From Archivesica marissinica (lineage: Eukaryota > Mollusca > Bivalvia > Venerida > Vesicomyidae), in contig CM026400.1 in assembly GCA_014843695.1 (NCBI GenBank), positions 43,730,622 to 43,794,621 on the forward strand: DNA of 64,000 bases. Reading direction: 5' to 3'. The notes beneath the pieces were generated by a model, which saw nothing but the letters and a program-made list of their open reading frames with translations, was not told where the DNA came from and made no database searches. Below are positions 44,001 through 55,886 of the stretch, piece after piece (within the stretch, counting starts at the first letter, position 1; every line of letters starts with the position of its first letter). The position numbers and the translations under genes were made by a program.

Positions 44001-44836
44001 TATAACAGAGTATATACATATCTATAACTGCTAGTATAACAGAGTATATACCTACCTATAACTGCTAGTATAACAGAGTCTATACCTACCTAGTACTGCT
44101 AGTATAACAGACTCTATACCTACCTATAACTGCTAGTATAACAGAGTATATACCTACCTATAACTGCTATCATAGCAGAGTATATACCTACCTATAACTG
44201 CTAGTATAACAGAGTATATACCTACCTATAACTGCTAGAATAACAAAGTATATACCTACCTATAAGCGTTAGTATAACATAGTCTATAACTACCCATAAG
44301 TGCTAGTATAACATAGTATATAGTTACCTTAAACCTCTATTATAACATAGTCTACAACTACCTATAACTGCTAGTATAACATATTCTATACCTATATATA
44401 ACTGATAGTATAACAGAGTATATACCTACCTATATCTGCTAGTATAACAAAGTCTATACCTACCTATAACTGCTAGTATGACAAACTCTATACCTACCTA
44501 TAACTGCTAGTATAACATAGTATATACCTACCTATAACTGCTAGTATATCAGAGTATATACCTACCTATAACTGCTAGCATAACATAGTATATACATATC
44601 TATAACTGCTAGTATAATAGAGTATATACCTACCTATAACTGCTAGTATAACAAACTCTATACCTACCTATTACTGCTAGTATAACAGAGTATATACCTA
44701 CCTATAACTGTTAGAATAACAAAGTATATACCTACCTATAACCGCTAGTATAACGTAGTCCATCCCTAGCTATAACTGCTAGTATAACATAGTCTATGCC
44801 TACCTATAACCGCTAGTATAACATAATCTATACTTA
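41095..44836. repeat. Tandem duplication within the satellite, 1871-bp period
   Basis: Rare variants repeat at a constant offset of 1871 bases: CCCATAACTGCTAG at 41095 and 42966, ACATAGTCATTACC at 41181 and 43052, TATAGCTGCTCGTAAAAC at 41301 and 43172, and GTCTATAACTACCC at 42411 and 44282. This is a recent higher-order duplication of about 55 satellite units. The end coordinates are approximate because similarity fades gradually on both sides. Confidence 0.85.
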
Positions 44837-47800
44837 CCTATCACTGCTAGTATAACAGAGTATATAGCTACCTCTAACCGCTGGTATACCATCGTTTATA
44901 CCTATATAGTCTATACCTACATAAACCTCTATTATAACATAATCTATACCTAGCTATAACTGCTAGTATAGCATAGTCTATACCTATATATAACTGCTAG
45001 TATAGCAGAGTATATACCTACCTATATCTGCTAGTATAACTGAGTCTATACCTACCTATAACCGCTAGTATAACATAGACTATACCTACCTATAACCGTT
45101 GTTATAGCTTAGTCTATAGCTACCTATTACTGTTAGTATAACATAGTCTATACCTACCTATAACTGCTAGTAAATCAGAGTATATACCTACCTATAACTG
45201 CTAGTATAACAGAGTATATACCTACCTATAACTGCCAGCATAACAGACTCTATACCTACCTATAACTGCTAGCATAACAGAGTATATACCAACCTATAAC
45301 TGCTAGTATAACAGAGTATATACCTACATATAACCGCTAGTATAACATAGTCCATACATACCTATAACTGCTAGTATAACATAGTCTATACATATCTATA
45401 ACTGCTAGTATAATAGAGTATATACCTACATAAAACTGCTAGTATAACAGAGTATATACCTACCTATTACTGCTAGCATAACATATTTCAATACCTACCT
45501 ATAACCTCTATTATTACATAGTCAATACCTACCTATAACTGCTAGTAAAACAGAGTCTATACCTACCTATAACTGCTAGTATAACATAGTATATACCTAC
45601 CTATATCTGCTAGTATAACATAGTCTATACCTACCTATAACTGCTAGTACAACATACACTATACCTAACTATTACCGCTATTTTAACATAGTCTATACCT
45701 ACCTATAGCTGCTAGTATAACATAGTTTATACCTATCTATAACTGCTAGTATAGCAGAGTGTACACCTACCTATAACTACTAGTACAACAGAGTATATAC
45801 CTACCTATAAACACTAGTATAACATAGTCTATACCTACCTATAACTGCTAGTTGAACAGAGTATATACCTACCTTAACCGCTAGTATAACATAGTCCATA
45901 CCTACCTATAACTGCTGGTATAACATAGACTATACCGACCTATTACCGCTATTATAGCCTAGTCTATAGCTACCTATAACTGTTAGTATAACATAGTCTA
46001 TACCTACTAATAATTGCTAGTAAATCAGAGTGTATACCATCCTATAACTGCTAGCATAGCATAGTATATACCTACCTATAGCTGCTATAATAACAAAGTA
46101 TATACCTACCTATAACCGCTAGTATAACATAGTCCATACCTACCTATAACTGCAAATATAACATAGTCTATACCTACCTATAACCGCTATTATAACATAG
46201 TCTATACCTACCTATAACTGCTAGTATAACATAGTATATACCTACCTATAACTGCTAGCATAACCTAGTATATACATATATATAACTTCTAGTATAACAG
46301 AGTATATACCTACCTATAACTGCTAGTATAACAGAGTCTATACCTAACTATTACTGCTAGAATAACAGATTCTATACCTACATATAACTGCTAGCATAAC
46401 AGAGTATATACCTACCTATATCTGCTAGAATAACAAGGTATATACCTACCTAAAACCGCTAGTATAACATAGTCCATACCTACCTATAACTGCTAGTATA
46501 ACATAGTCTATACCTACCTATTACTGTCAGTATAACAGACTCTATACCTACCTATAACTGCTAGCATAACAGAGTATATACCAACCTATAACTGCTAGTA
46601 TAACAAGGTATATACCTACCTAAAACCGCTAGTATAACATAGTCCATACCTACCTATAACTGCTAGTATAACAGCGTCTATACCTACATATTACTGTCAA
46701 TATAACATACTCTATACCTACCTATAACTGCTAGCATAACAGAGTATATACCAACTTATAACTGCTAGTATAACAGAGTATATACCTACATATAACCGCT
46801 AGTATAACATAGTCCATACATACCTATAACTGCTAGAATAACATAGTCTATACATACCTATAACTGCTAGTATAATAGTGTATATACCTACATATAACTG
46901 CTAGTATAACAGAGTATATACCTACCTATTACTGCTAGCATAACATATTTCAATACCTACCTATAACCTTTATTATAACATAGTCAATACCTACCTATAA
47001 CTGCTAGTAAAATAGAGTCTATACCTACCTATAACTGCTAGTACAACATACTCTATACCTAACTATTACCGCTATTTTAACATAGTCTATACCTACCTAT
47101 AACTGCTAGTATAACATAGTTTATACATATCTATATCTGCTAGTATAACATAGTATATACCTACCTATATCTGCTAGTATAACAGAGTATATACCTACCT
47201 ATATCTGTTTGTATAACAGAGTCTATACCTACCTATAACTGCTAGTACAACATACTCTATACCTAACTATTACCGCTATTTTAACATAGTCTATACCTAC
47301 CTATAACTGCTAGTATAACATAGTTTTATACCTATCTATAACTGCTAGTATAACAGAGTATATACCTACCTATAACTGCTAGTATAACAGAGTATATACC
47401 TACCTATAACTGCTAGTATAACAGAGTCTATACGTACCTATTACTGATAGTATAACAGATTCTATACCTAACTATAACTGCTAGCATAACATAGTATATA
47501 CCTATAACTGTTAGAATAACAAAATATATACCTACCTAAAACCGCTAGTATAACATAGTCCATACCTACCTATAACTGCTAGTATAACATAGTCTATACC
47601 TACCTATAACCGATATTATAACATAGTCTATACCTACCTATAACTGCTAGTATAACATAGTCTATTCCTACCTATAGCCGCTAGTATAACATAATATATA
47701 CTTACCTATCACTGCTAGTACAACAGAGTATATAACTACCTATAACTGCTACTATATCAGAGTATATACCTACCTATAACCGCTAGTATAACATATTCCA

Positions 47801-48064
47801 TACCTACCTATAACTGCTAGTATAACAGAGTCTATACCTACCTATTACTGCTAGTATAACAGACTCTATACCTACGTATAACTGCTAGTATAACAGAGTA
47901 TATACCTACCTATAACTGCTGTCATAGCAGAGTATATACCTACCTATAACTGCTAGTATAACAGAGTATATACCTACCTATAACTGCTAGAATAACAAAG
48001 TATATACCTACCTATAAGCGCTAGTATAACATAGTCTATACCTACCCATAAGTGCTAGAATAAC

Positions 48065-48068
48065 ATAG
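48065..48068. other. Target site duplication, left of transposon copy 1
   Basis: ATAG, matched by ATAG at 51519-51522. Joining the left flank to the sequence after the right ATAG gives AACATAGTATATAGTTACC, which is exactly the satellite unit found elsewhere in the array. Confidence 0.85.
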
Positions 48069-51000
48069 CTCGGCCTAATATCAATACCTCGTATAGCCGG
48101 TTTTCTATATTTTACAGGAGAGACATTTTTGTTTCTCATTGTTTCAAATTTTGTTGGAATGTTTCTAAATTTCGAATGTACCATTAAGATGTCATAACAA
48201 ATTGCTTAGCAATCTGATTTTTGCATTTGTAAACAAAATAGATGAGTAATCTCGTATACGATCGTTTGGCACCAGTTTTAAATTTTTAATACATATACGA
48301 CTTTTTGTATTGTGGTACTCAATAATGCAATATACAATTATTCTGTATGAATAGATAGTATTTATATCAAAATATTGACATTGTAGCAAACAAATGTAAA
48401 CCATATTCCTCATAGGAAAAAATCACGTTCTCGGGGACAACTCCACCTACAGTAAAAGTTGTATTCATCGACCGTCACACCAGGAATGTGGTGATTACTA
48501 TTGCAAGATGGTCGCTAAATTTAGGTTGAATGTAATCCCAAGATATTAACTTCTCTTATAGTGTCGCTTAGGACAGGTTTGAAGTATGGTAGCAATAGAT
48601 TAAAAACACTCTGGCTTATAAGAACAACATTTATAACAGATAATTTCAAAGAAGAAATAACGTTGAAATACTAACTATAATTATTTACTTCCTGTAATAT
48701 AGAACTATAACTAGATCTACTGTGAAACCTGTATCAATCGGCCATATACAATAATACCTCTCAGGCAGGTGGCAGTTGGAGCTTCCTACATTACATTTGA
48801 CCTGTATTATACTACCACCTGTCCAGAACAACCACTATGTTGTATGTCATATGGTCGTATAAAACATGTTTGACTGTAAATGCCAATGATGCTATAAGTT
48901 GAAAGCAAAGAGAAATCTGCAAATGTGAACAAAACAATGCGTAAAACGCGCAATAGGGTTATACAAAAACAATGCCGAAAATAACTGCTCATAATGAGCA
49001 GTAAAGTTTCAATGTTTTGAATTGTTTTGTAATGGAAACAAACTCACAAGACACTCCTGTAACCTCCACTAATGAACATTATGACTTAATGCAGCTCTCA
49101 ATTCCTACAGTAAGTAGTTCAAAATAACAGCTATCTACATTATAGCACAGATAGCAGAGTTTTCACTCTTGTGTACTTAATGAAAAGGCAAGCAGTCATA
49201 GAATGTATGGTATTCTTGAGGTATAACTCGTTTCAGTTCCTGCAGGTGCTTATATTTAGACTGTTTGATTGGAAGTTTGTTCTGATGAAGGCTTGTAATT
49301 GCTCCAACTCCGGTCTGTTGCTTTGCCCTCCGTGGAAGGTCCTGGTAGTCCTCTTGGAATCCAAGTTTGTAATAGATGGTCCCATTTGTACTGTACCTGA
49401 GTACACGAATTTCCGTCACAGTTGGGTCCCCAACTTTATTTCCTGGCCTTAATGAGCTGTAGTATGACAGATTTGTCATGTCTTTGAAGAATGTGTATGG
49501 TGCGTAGTGTACCATGGATTTCTGTTTCGGCCTTGCTGACGAAATTATGTCTACATAATTCTGAGGCACGCAGATGGGCTTTTTATACAGATTCCTTCTA
49601 TGAGAATGTGCATTGCATCTACCTCCATATTGGTATGTCCACGCTCTAGGAACTTTTGGACAATGGTAATCTGTTTGTCGACGGCTGTCTTCAAAAGGGC
49701 GTTTGCCAACACCGCATTTCGATTCTGATAATTGCAGCCGTCACTATACAGAACAATTTCTTTAACTCCTGGTTCGGTTGCCAACAAGTGCTCTATGTAA
49801 TGTGTTATGCATGTTGCAAACAAACTTGCTGACAGGTCACCGTCTGATTCATTCCAAAAATAGCACGTGTTATCTTTGCTTCCCATGTCCATAATTGTGA
49901 AGTTATGACATGCGAACTTCGTCTTGTAATATAAAGTTGGCTTGAAGTTTTGGACAAAGCATAACAGCCTGTAAATCCATTGTCAGCACTTTGTACGATT
50001 TGTCACTAAGACACTTTTCTTTGTCTTCTGCCTTTGCTTGTCTAGCATCTTCTTTTCTTTGCATGTGTTGGCGGTATACATCTTCTGTGATATTTCCACA
50101 TTCATACTCACAGCACTTGTCACATTGATCCTTCTTAGGTGTGTACAGTGAAAGATTCATTTCGTCGAATACTGTCGTAAAGAGACAGTTTGATGCTGCA
50201 TTATGACCATTCTCATTACAATTCTCGACATACAGTAGTGTGATTCCATTTTGGGTAGTTTTTCTAGATATTCTTGTGCACTCTGTCTAACTTCTGACTG
50301 GCTTTTCTTTATGGGGTTGCACACGCTGTCTACCTCCTGTACGTGTGTTATCGTCAGAGGCCTCTGCATATTCTGTCGCTTCTTGACTTTCTTGAAAATT
50401 AGTCTGCTTCCACCCATATACTGCTTTCTCACCGATGCATAGAGTGTTCAAAAACATGTTTTTGCAGACACATATTCTCTTTTCTCCGACTGTCATGTAA
50501 TATTTGTAGGTCTTGCCCTTTCTACCAGAGCTTTCGGCTGATGTCGACTTAACGTCGGATTCTAGAACTGAGGTAGAGACATACAGTTTCTTCTCATTCC
50601 AATCATACTGCGTCCAGAACTGATTGAATAAAGGTTCTCAGAAATCTGATCACAACACTTAATTTTTGAATTCCGACACTGTTTTGAACAACCTGGTGGT
50701 TTCAAAACCCTCTCTTTTCTCGCTTCAGTTAACAGCCACTTTCCTTCTTCATTTTTCTTCCAACCGTTGTATGACCTTCCTGCCATTCTGGCCACCATTT
50801 GCTTTTGTCTGTTCCATTCATGTTCCGACCTGCGTTTTCTTCTCTTTACAGTTGGTTGATCTTGTACGACCTCTTCATGATCTACACTGGCTTCGTTTAT
50901 ATATGTTGGAAATTTTTCTAATTCATCAGAAGACTCATAACTCTTATCTCTTTTTTCGGGGAAGTAATCTGGATCTCTTACATAATCATCTAGGTCTAGC

Positions 51001-51518
51001 TCCTCTGCGTCCTCAGAAATGTAATCTCCTCCTGTACATGTATGACTCCTCTCGAGAGTCTGGTTATCCCCTCCAACTTCTGGTGACTTTAAAACAGATA
51101 ATTCTTCATCACCATTTTTCCTAATTTCACAATCGCTCTTGTCAACTGCATGATGTTCTTCCTTATTAATGTTATCATTGTGTCCATCTTCACAAACCAT
51201 CGTTGCCTGAGCTAACACACTTCCAATACTAGCTCGCACATGGTCAGTGTTTTCATCTCCTACTATTTGGCATCCTTCTGTTGAAGACTGCTTATCATAG
51301 CTGACACTGTTCTAAACGAAGTACGAGGTTTTGATCTTAAGGATTATGCACCAATCAGTATACGATATTTTGTCATATGACTGTTTACAGCACTTACAAT
51401 TGGAGTAGGAGTAGGTCGTTTTGACAGAATCTGCGCTATGCCGCAATGATTCCCGCGATGTCAAAAAGTTGTTTTCTGAAAAAATGGTCTATACGAGGTT
51501 TTGATATTAGGCCCGATG
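48069..51518 (-). mobile_element. DNA transposon, copy 1 (3450 bp), defective
   Basis: A cut-and-paste transposon inserted in the 34-bp satellite. The left terminal repeat reads CTCGGCCTAATATCAA, then TACCTCGTATAG. The right end, read on the other strand, is CATCGGGCCTAATATCAAA, then ACCTCGTATAG, so the ends are inverted repeats of about 25-29 bp. A 4-bp ATAG target duplication flanks it. The decayed transposase is on the - strand (49177-51311). The segment 48069-49176 between the left end and the transposase stop has no convincing gene. Eukaryotic superfamilies with 4-bp duplications include Sola, Chapaev, Kolobok and piggyBac (the last two specifically at TTAA). From the ATAG duplication and the transposase motifs I lean to Sola, without certainty. 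Confidence 0.88.
49177..51311 (-). pseudogene. DDE/D-type transposase, copy 1, frameshifted
   Basis: Fragments of one protein in several frames. The N-terminal part (51311 to about 50630) is acidic and has a basic nuclear-localisation-like KRRKRRSEHEWNRQK and a Cys cluster GCSKQCRNSKIKCC. The frame then shifts and continues with FWTQYDWNEKK and MTVGEKRICVCKNMF. Later come TPKKDQCDKCCEYEC (Cys motif), LTMDLQAVML (probable first catalytic Asp), VLYSDGCNYQNRN (second Asp), GHTNMEVDAMHILIE (third acidic site) and YYSSLRPGNKVGDPTVTEIR, ending FYDCLPFH and TAA at 49177. Frameshifts lie near 50630, 49912 and 49596 and are shared with copy 2. Copy 1 also has a 2-bp loss near 50300 and a 67-bp deletion near 50231. 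No ATG is seen near the 5' end of the frame, which opens after a TAG at 51312-51314, so the start may use an upstream exon. The order of motifs matches a family of transposases common in invertebrates. Confidence 0.85.
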
Positions 51519-52372
51519 ATAGTATATAGTTACCTTAAACCTCTATTATAACATAGTCTACACCTACCAATAACTGCTAGTATAACATAGTATATACCTA
51601 TATATAACTGATAGAATAACAGAGTATATACCTACCTATATCTGCTAGTATAACAACGTCTATACCTACCTATAACTGCTAGTATGACAAACTCTATACC
51701 TACCTATAACTGCTAGTATAACAGAGTATATACCTACCTATAACTGCTACTATAACAGAGTATATACCTACCTATAACCGCTAGTATAACATAGTTCATA
51801 CCTACCTATAACTGCTAGTATAACATATACTATACCGACCTATAACCGCTAGTATAGCCTAGTCTATAGCTACCTATAACTGTTAGTATAACATAGTCTA
51901 TACGTACCTATAACCGATATTATAACATAGTCTATACCTACCTATAACTGCTAGTATAACATAGTCTATGCCTACCTATAGCCGCTAGTATAACATAATC
52001 TATACATACCTATCACTGCTAGTACAACAGAGTATATAACTACCTATAACTGCTACTATATCAGAGTATATACCTACCTATAACCGCTAGTATAACATAT
52101 TCCATACCTACCTATAACTGCTAGTATAACAGAGTCTATACCTACCTATTACTGCTAGTATAACAGACTCTATACCTACGTATAACTGCTAGTATAACAG
52201 AGTATATACCTACCTATAACTACTGTCATAGCAGAGTATATACCTACCTATAACTGCTAGTATAACAGTGTATATACCTACCTATAACTGCTAGAATAAC
52301 AAAGTATATACCTACCTATAAGCGCTAGTATAACATAGTCTATACCTACCCATAAGTGCTAGAATAACATAG
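51519..52372. repeat. 34-bp satellite between the two transposon copies
   Basis: About 25 units. The first part (from the diverged GTTACCTTAAACCTC unit) matches the right flank of copy 2 (from 55887). The last part (from about 51905) matches the left flank of copy 1 (from about 47600), including the short-range variants TATAGCCGCTAG and GCTACTATATCAGAG. It is therefore the junction of a tandem duplication of about 4.3 kb. Confidence 0.93.
52369..52372. other. Target site duplication, left of transposon copy 2
   Basis: ATAG, matched by ATAG at 55887-55890. Its flanks are the same as those of copy 1, so it is a copied duplication and not a second insertion. Confidence 0.85.
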
Positions 52373-55300
52373 CGTCGGCCTAATATCAATACCTCGTATA
52401 GCCAGTTTTCTATATTTTACAGGAGAGACATTTTTGTTTCTCATTGTTTCAAATTTTGTTGGAATCTTTCTAAATTTCGAATGTACCATTAAGATGTCAT
52501 AACAAATTGCTTAGCAATCTGATTTTTGCATTTGTAAACAAAATAGATGAGTAATCACGTATACGATCGTTTGGCACCAGTTTTAAATTTTTAATACATA
52601 TACGACTTTTTGTATTGTGGTACTCAATAATGCAATATACAATTATTCTGTATGAATAGATGGTATTTATATCAAAATATTGACATTGTAGCAAACAAAT
52701 GTAAACCATATTCTTCATAGGAAACAATCACGTTCTCGGGGACAACTCCACCTACAGTAAAAATTGTATTCATCGACCGTCACACCAGGAATGTGGTGAT
52801 TACTATTGCAAGATGGTCGCTAAATTTAGGTTGAATGTAATCCCAAGATATTAACTTCTCTTATAGTGTCGCTTAGGACAGGTTTGAAGTATGGTAGCAA
52901 TAGATTAAAAACACTCTGGCTTATAAGAACAACATTTATAACAGATAATTTCAAAGAAGAAATAACGTTGAAATACTAACTATAATTATTTACTTCCTGT
53001 AATATAGAACTATAACTAGATCTACTGTGAAACCTGTATCAATCGGCCATATACAATAATACCTCTCAGGCAGGTGGCAGTTGGAGCTTCCTACATTACA
53101 TTTGACCTGTATTATACTACCACCTGTCCAGAACAACCACTATGTTGTATGTCATATGGTCGTATAAAACATGTTTGACTGTAAATGCCAATGATGCTAT
53201 AAGTTGAAAGCAAAGAGAAATCTGCAAATGTGAACAAAACAATGCGTAAAACGCGCAATAGGGTTATACAAAAACAATGCCGAAAATAACTGCTCATAAT
53301 GAGCAGTAAAGTTTCAATGTTTTGAATTGTTTTGTAATGGAAAGAAACTCACAAGACACTCCTGTAACCTCCACTAATGAACATTATGACTTAAGGCAGC
53401 TCTCAATTCCTACAGTAAGTAGTTCAAAATAACAGCTATCTACATTATAGCACAGATAGCAGAGTTTTCACTCTTGTGTACTTAATGAAAAGGCAAGCAG
53501 TCATAGAATGTATGGTATTCTTGAGGTATAACTCGTTTCAGTTCCTGCAGGTGCTTATATTTAGACTGTTTGATTGGAAGTTTGTTCTGATGAAGGCTTG
53601 TAATTGCTCCAACTCCGGTCTGTTGCTTTGCCCTCCGTGGAAGGTCCTGGTAGTCCTCTTGGAATCCAAGTTTGTAATAGATGGTCCCATTTGTACTGTA
53701 CCTGAGTACACGAATTTCCGTCACAGTTGGGTCCCCAACTTTATGTCCTGGCCTTAATGAGCTGTAGTATGACAGATTTGTCATGTCTTTGAAGAATGTG
53801 TATGGTGCGTAGTGTACCATGGATTTCTGTTTCGGCCTTGCTGACGAAATTATGTCTACATAATTCTGAGGCACGCAGATGGGCTTTTTATACAGATTCC
53901 TTCTATGAGAATGTGCATTGCATCTACCTCCATATTGGTATGTCCACGCTCTAGGAACTTTTGGACAATGGTAATCTGTTTGTCGACGGCTGTCTTCAAA
54001 AGGGCGTTTGCCAACACCGCATTTCGATTCTGATAATTGCAGCCGTCACTATACAGAACAATTTCTTTAACTCCTGGTTCGGTTGCCAACAAGTGCTCTA
54101 TGTAATGTGTTATGCATGTTGCAAACAAACTTGCTGACAGGTCACCGTCTGATTCATTCCAAAAATAGCACGTGTTATCTTTGCTTCCCATGTCCATAAT
54201 TGTGAAGTTATGACATGCGAACTTCGTCTTGTAATATAAAGTTGGCTTGAAGTTTTGGACAAAGCATAACAGCCTGTAAATCCATTGTCAGCACTTTGTA
54301 TGAGTTGTCACTAAGACACTTCTTTGTCTTCTGCCTTTGCTTGTCTAGCATCTTCTTTTCTTTGCATGTGTTGGCGGTATACATCTTCTGTGATATTTCC
54401 ACATTCATACTCACAGCACTTGTCACATTGATCCTTCTTAGGTGTGTACAGTGAAAGATTCATTTCGTCGAATACTGTCATAAAGAGACAGTTTGATGCT
54501 GCATTATGACCATTCTCCTTACAATTCTAGACATACGCCCTATACAGTTCAGCTTTTGTTGTGAAAACTGGTTCAATATAAAGCTTTTTACTAGTTGCCC
54601 TACAGTAGTGTGATTCCATTTTGGGTAGTTTTTCTAGATATTCTTGTGCACTCTGTCTAACTTCTGACTGTGGTTTTTCTTTATGGGGTTGCACACGCTG
54701 TCTACCTCCTGTACGTGTGTTATCGTCAGAGGCCTCTGCATATTCTGTCGCTTCTTGACTTTCTTGAAAATTAGTCTGCTTCCACCCATATACTGCTTTC
54801 TCACCGATGCATAGAGTGTTCAAAAACATGTTTTTGCAGACACATATTCTCTTTTCTCTGACTGTCATGTAATATTTGTAGATCTTGCCCTTTCTACCAG
54901 AGCTTTCAGCTGATGTCGACTTAACGTCGGATTCTAGAACTGAGGTAGAGACATACAGTTTCTTCTCATTCCAATCATAATGCGTCCAGAACTGATTGAA
55001 TAAAGGTTCTCAGAAATCTGATCACAACAATTAATTTTTGAATTCCGACACTGTTTTGAACAACCTGGTGGTTTCAAAACCCTCTCTTTTCTCGCTTCAG
55101 TTAACAGCCACTTTCCTTCTTCATTTTTCTTCCAACCTTTGTATGACCTTCCTGCCATTCTGGCCACCATTTGCTTTTGTCTGTTCCATTCATGTTCCGA
55201 CCTGCGTTTTCTTCTCTTTACAGTTGGTTGATCTTGTACGACCTCTTCATGATCTACACTGGCTTCGTTTATATATGTTGGAAATTTTTCTAATTCATCA

Positions 55301-55886
55301 GAAGACTCATAACTCTTATCTCTTTTTTCGGGGAAGTAATCTGGATCTCTTACATAATCATCTAGGTCTAGCTCCTCTGCGTCCTCAGAAATGTCATCTC
55401 CTGTACATGTATGACTCCTCTCGAGAGTCTGGTTATCCCCTCCAACTTCTGGTGACTTTAAAACAGATAATTCTTCATCACCATTTTGCCTAATTTCACA
55501 ATCGCTCTTGTCAACTGCATGATGTTCTTCCTTATTAATGTTATCATTGTGTCCATCTTCACAAACCATCGTTGCCTGAGCTAACACACTTCCAATACTA
55601 GCTCGCACATGGTCAGTGTTTTCATCTCCTACTATTTGGCATCCTTCTGTTGAAGACTGCTTATCATAGCTGACACTGTTCTAAACGAAGTACGTGTTTT
55701 TGATCTTAAGGATTATGCACCAATCAGTATACGATATTTTGTCATATGACTGTTTACAGCACTTACAATTGGAGTAGGAGTAGGTCGTTTTGACAGAATC
55801 TGCGCTATGCCGCAATGATTCCCGCGATGTCAAAAAGTTGTTTTCTGAAAAAATGGTCTATACGAGGTTTTGATATTAGGCCGATG
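52373..55886 (-). mobile_element. DNA transposon, copy 2 (3514 bp), defective
   Basis: A second copy of the element at 48069-51518, offset by 4304-4372 bases depending on small indels, and nearly identical by eye. Its ends are better preserved: CGTCGGCCTAATATCAA at the left and TTGATATTAGGCCGATG at the right (complement CATCGGCCTAATATCAA), a 17-bp inverted repeat with one mismatch in this core. ACCTCGTATAG follows one base later on both sides. It retains a 67-bp coding stretch that is deleted from copy 1. It carries the decayed transposase at 53482-55680 on the - strand. Confidence 0.88.
53482..55680 (-). pseudogene. DDE/D-type transposase, copy 2, frameshifted
   Basis: Same protein as copy 1, with the acidic N-terminus, basic cluster, Cys cluster, DLQAV, SDGCNYQNRN and MEVDAMHILIE motifs in order. 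It shares the frameshifts at the equivalent points (near 55002, 54217 and 53901). It differs in keeping a continuous frame through HKEKPQSEVRQSAQEYLEK and the following SHYCRATSKKLYIEPVF, part of which copy 1 has lost. It has its own in-frame TAG near 54528, where copy 1 has GAG, and a 2-bp loss near 54320 that shifts the frame before KCLSDNSYK. Neither copy can make a full enzyme. Two open frames on the + strand (53476-53757 and 55038-55493) and their equivalents in copy 1 are antisense shadows. Confidence 0.85.

Larger units (their letters stand above)
28048..48068. repeat. AT-rich 34-bp satellite, main 20-kb block
   Basis: About 590 units of a 34-bp repeat: AGTATATACCTACC, then TATAACTGCTAG, then TATAACAG or TATAACAT. 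Units vary by point changes (ATATCTGC, ATAACCGC, ATTACTGC, CATAGCAGAG, TAAAACAGAG). A strongly diverged unit with GTTACCTTAAACCTC recurs and marks higher-order blocks (for example near 32775, 33425, 33865, 34885, 39870, 41121, 41573, 42450, 42992, 43435 and 44320). A 340-bp step (10 units) duplication is visible between about 31631 and 31971. There are no long open frames and no gene is seen. It starts in the gap and ends at the inserted transposon. Confidence 0.96.

Noticed and set aside
48192..48992. Small - strand frames of 61-76 codons between the left transposon end and the transposase (48192-48413, 48807-48992, and copies at 52497 and 53112)
   Set aside because: Short, low-complexity, no recognised domain, and one overlaps a short dispersed repeat. 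Probably non-coding.
49171..55493. + strand open frames inside the transposons (49171-49452, 50666-51124 and the copies at 53476-53757, 55038-55493)
   Set aside because: They lie antisense to the recognisable transposase segments and have no features of their own.
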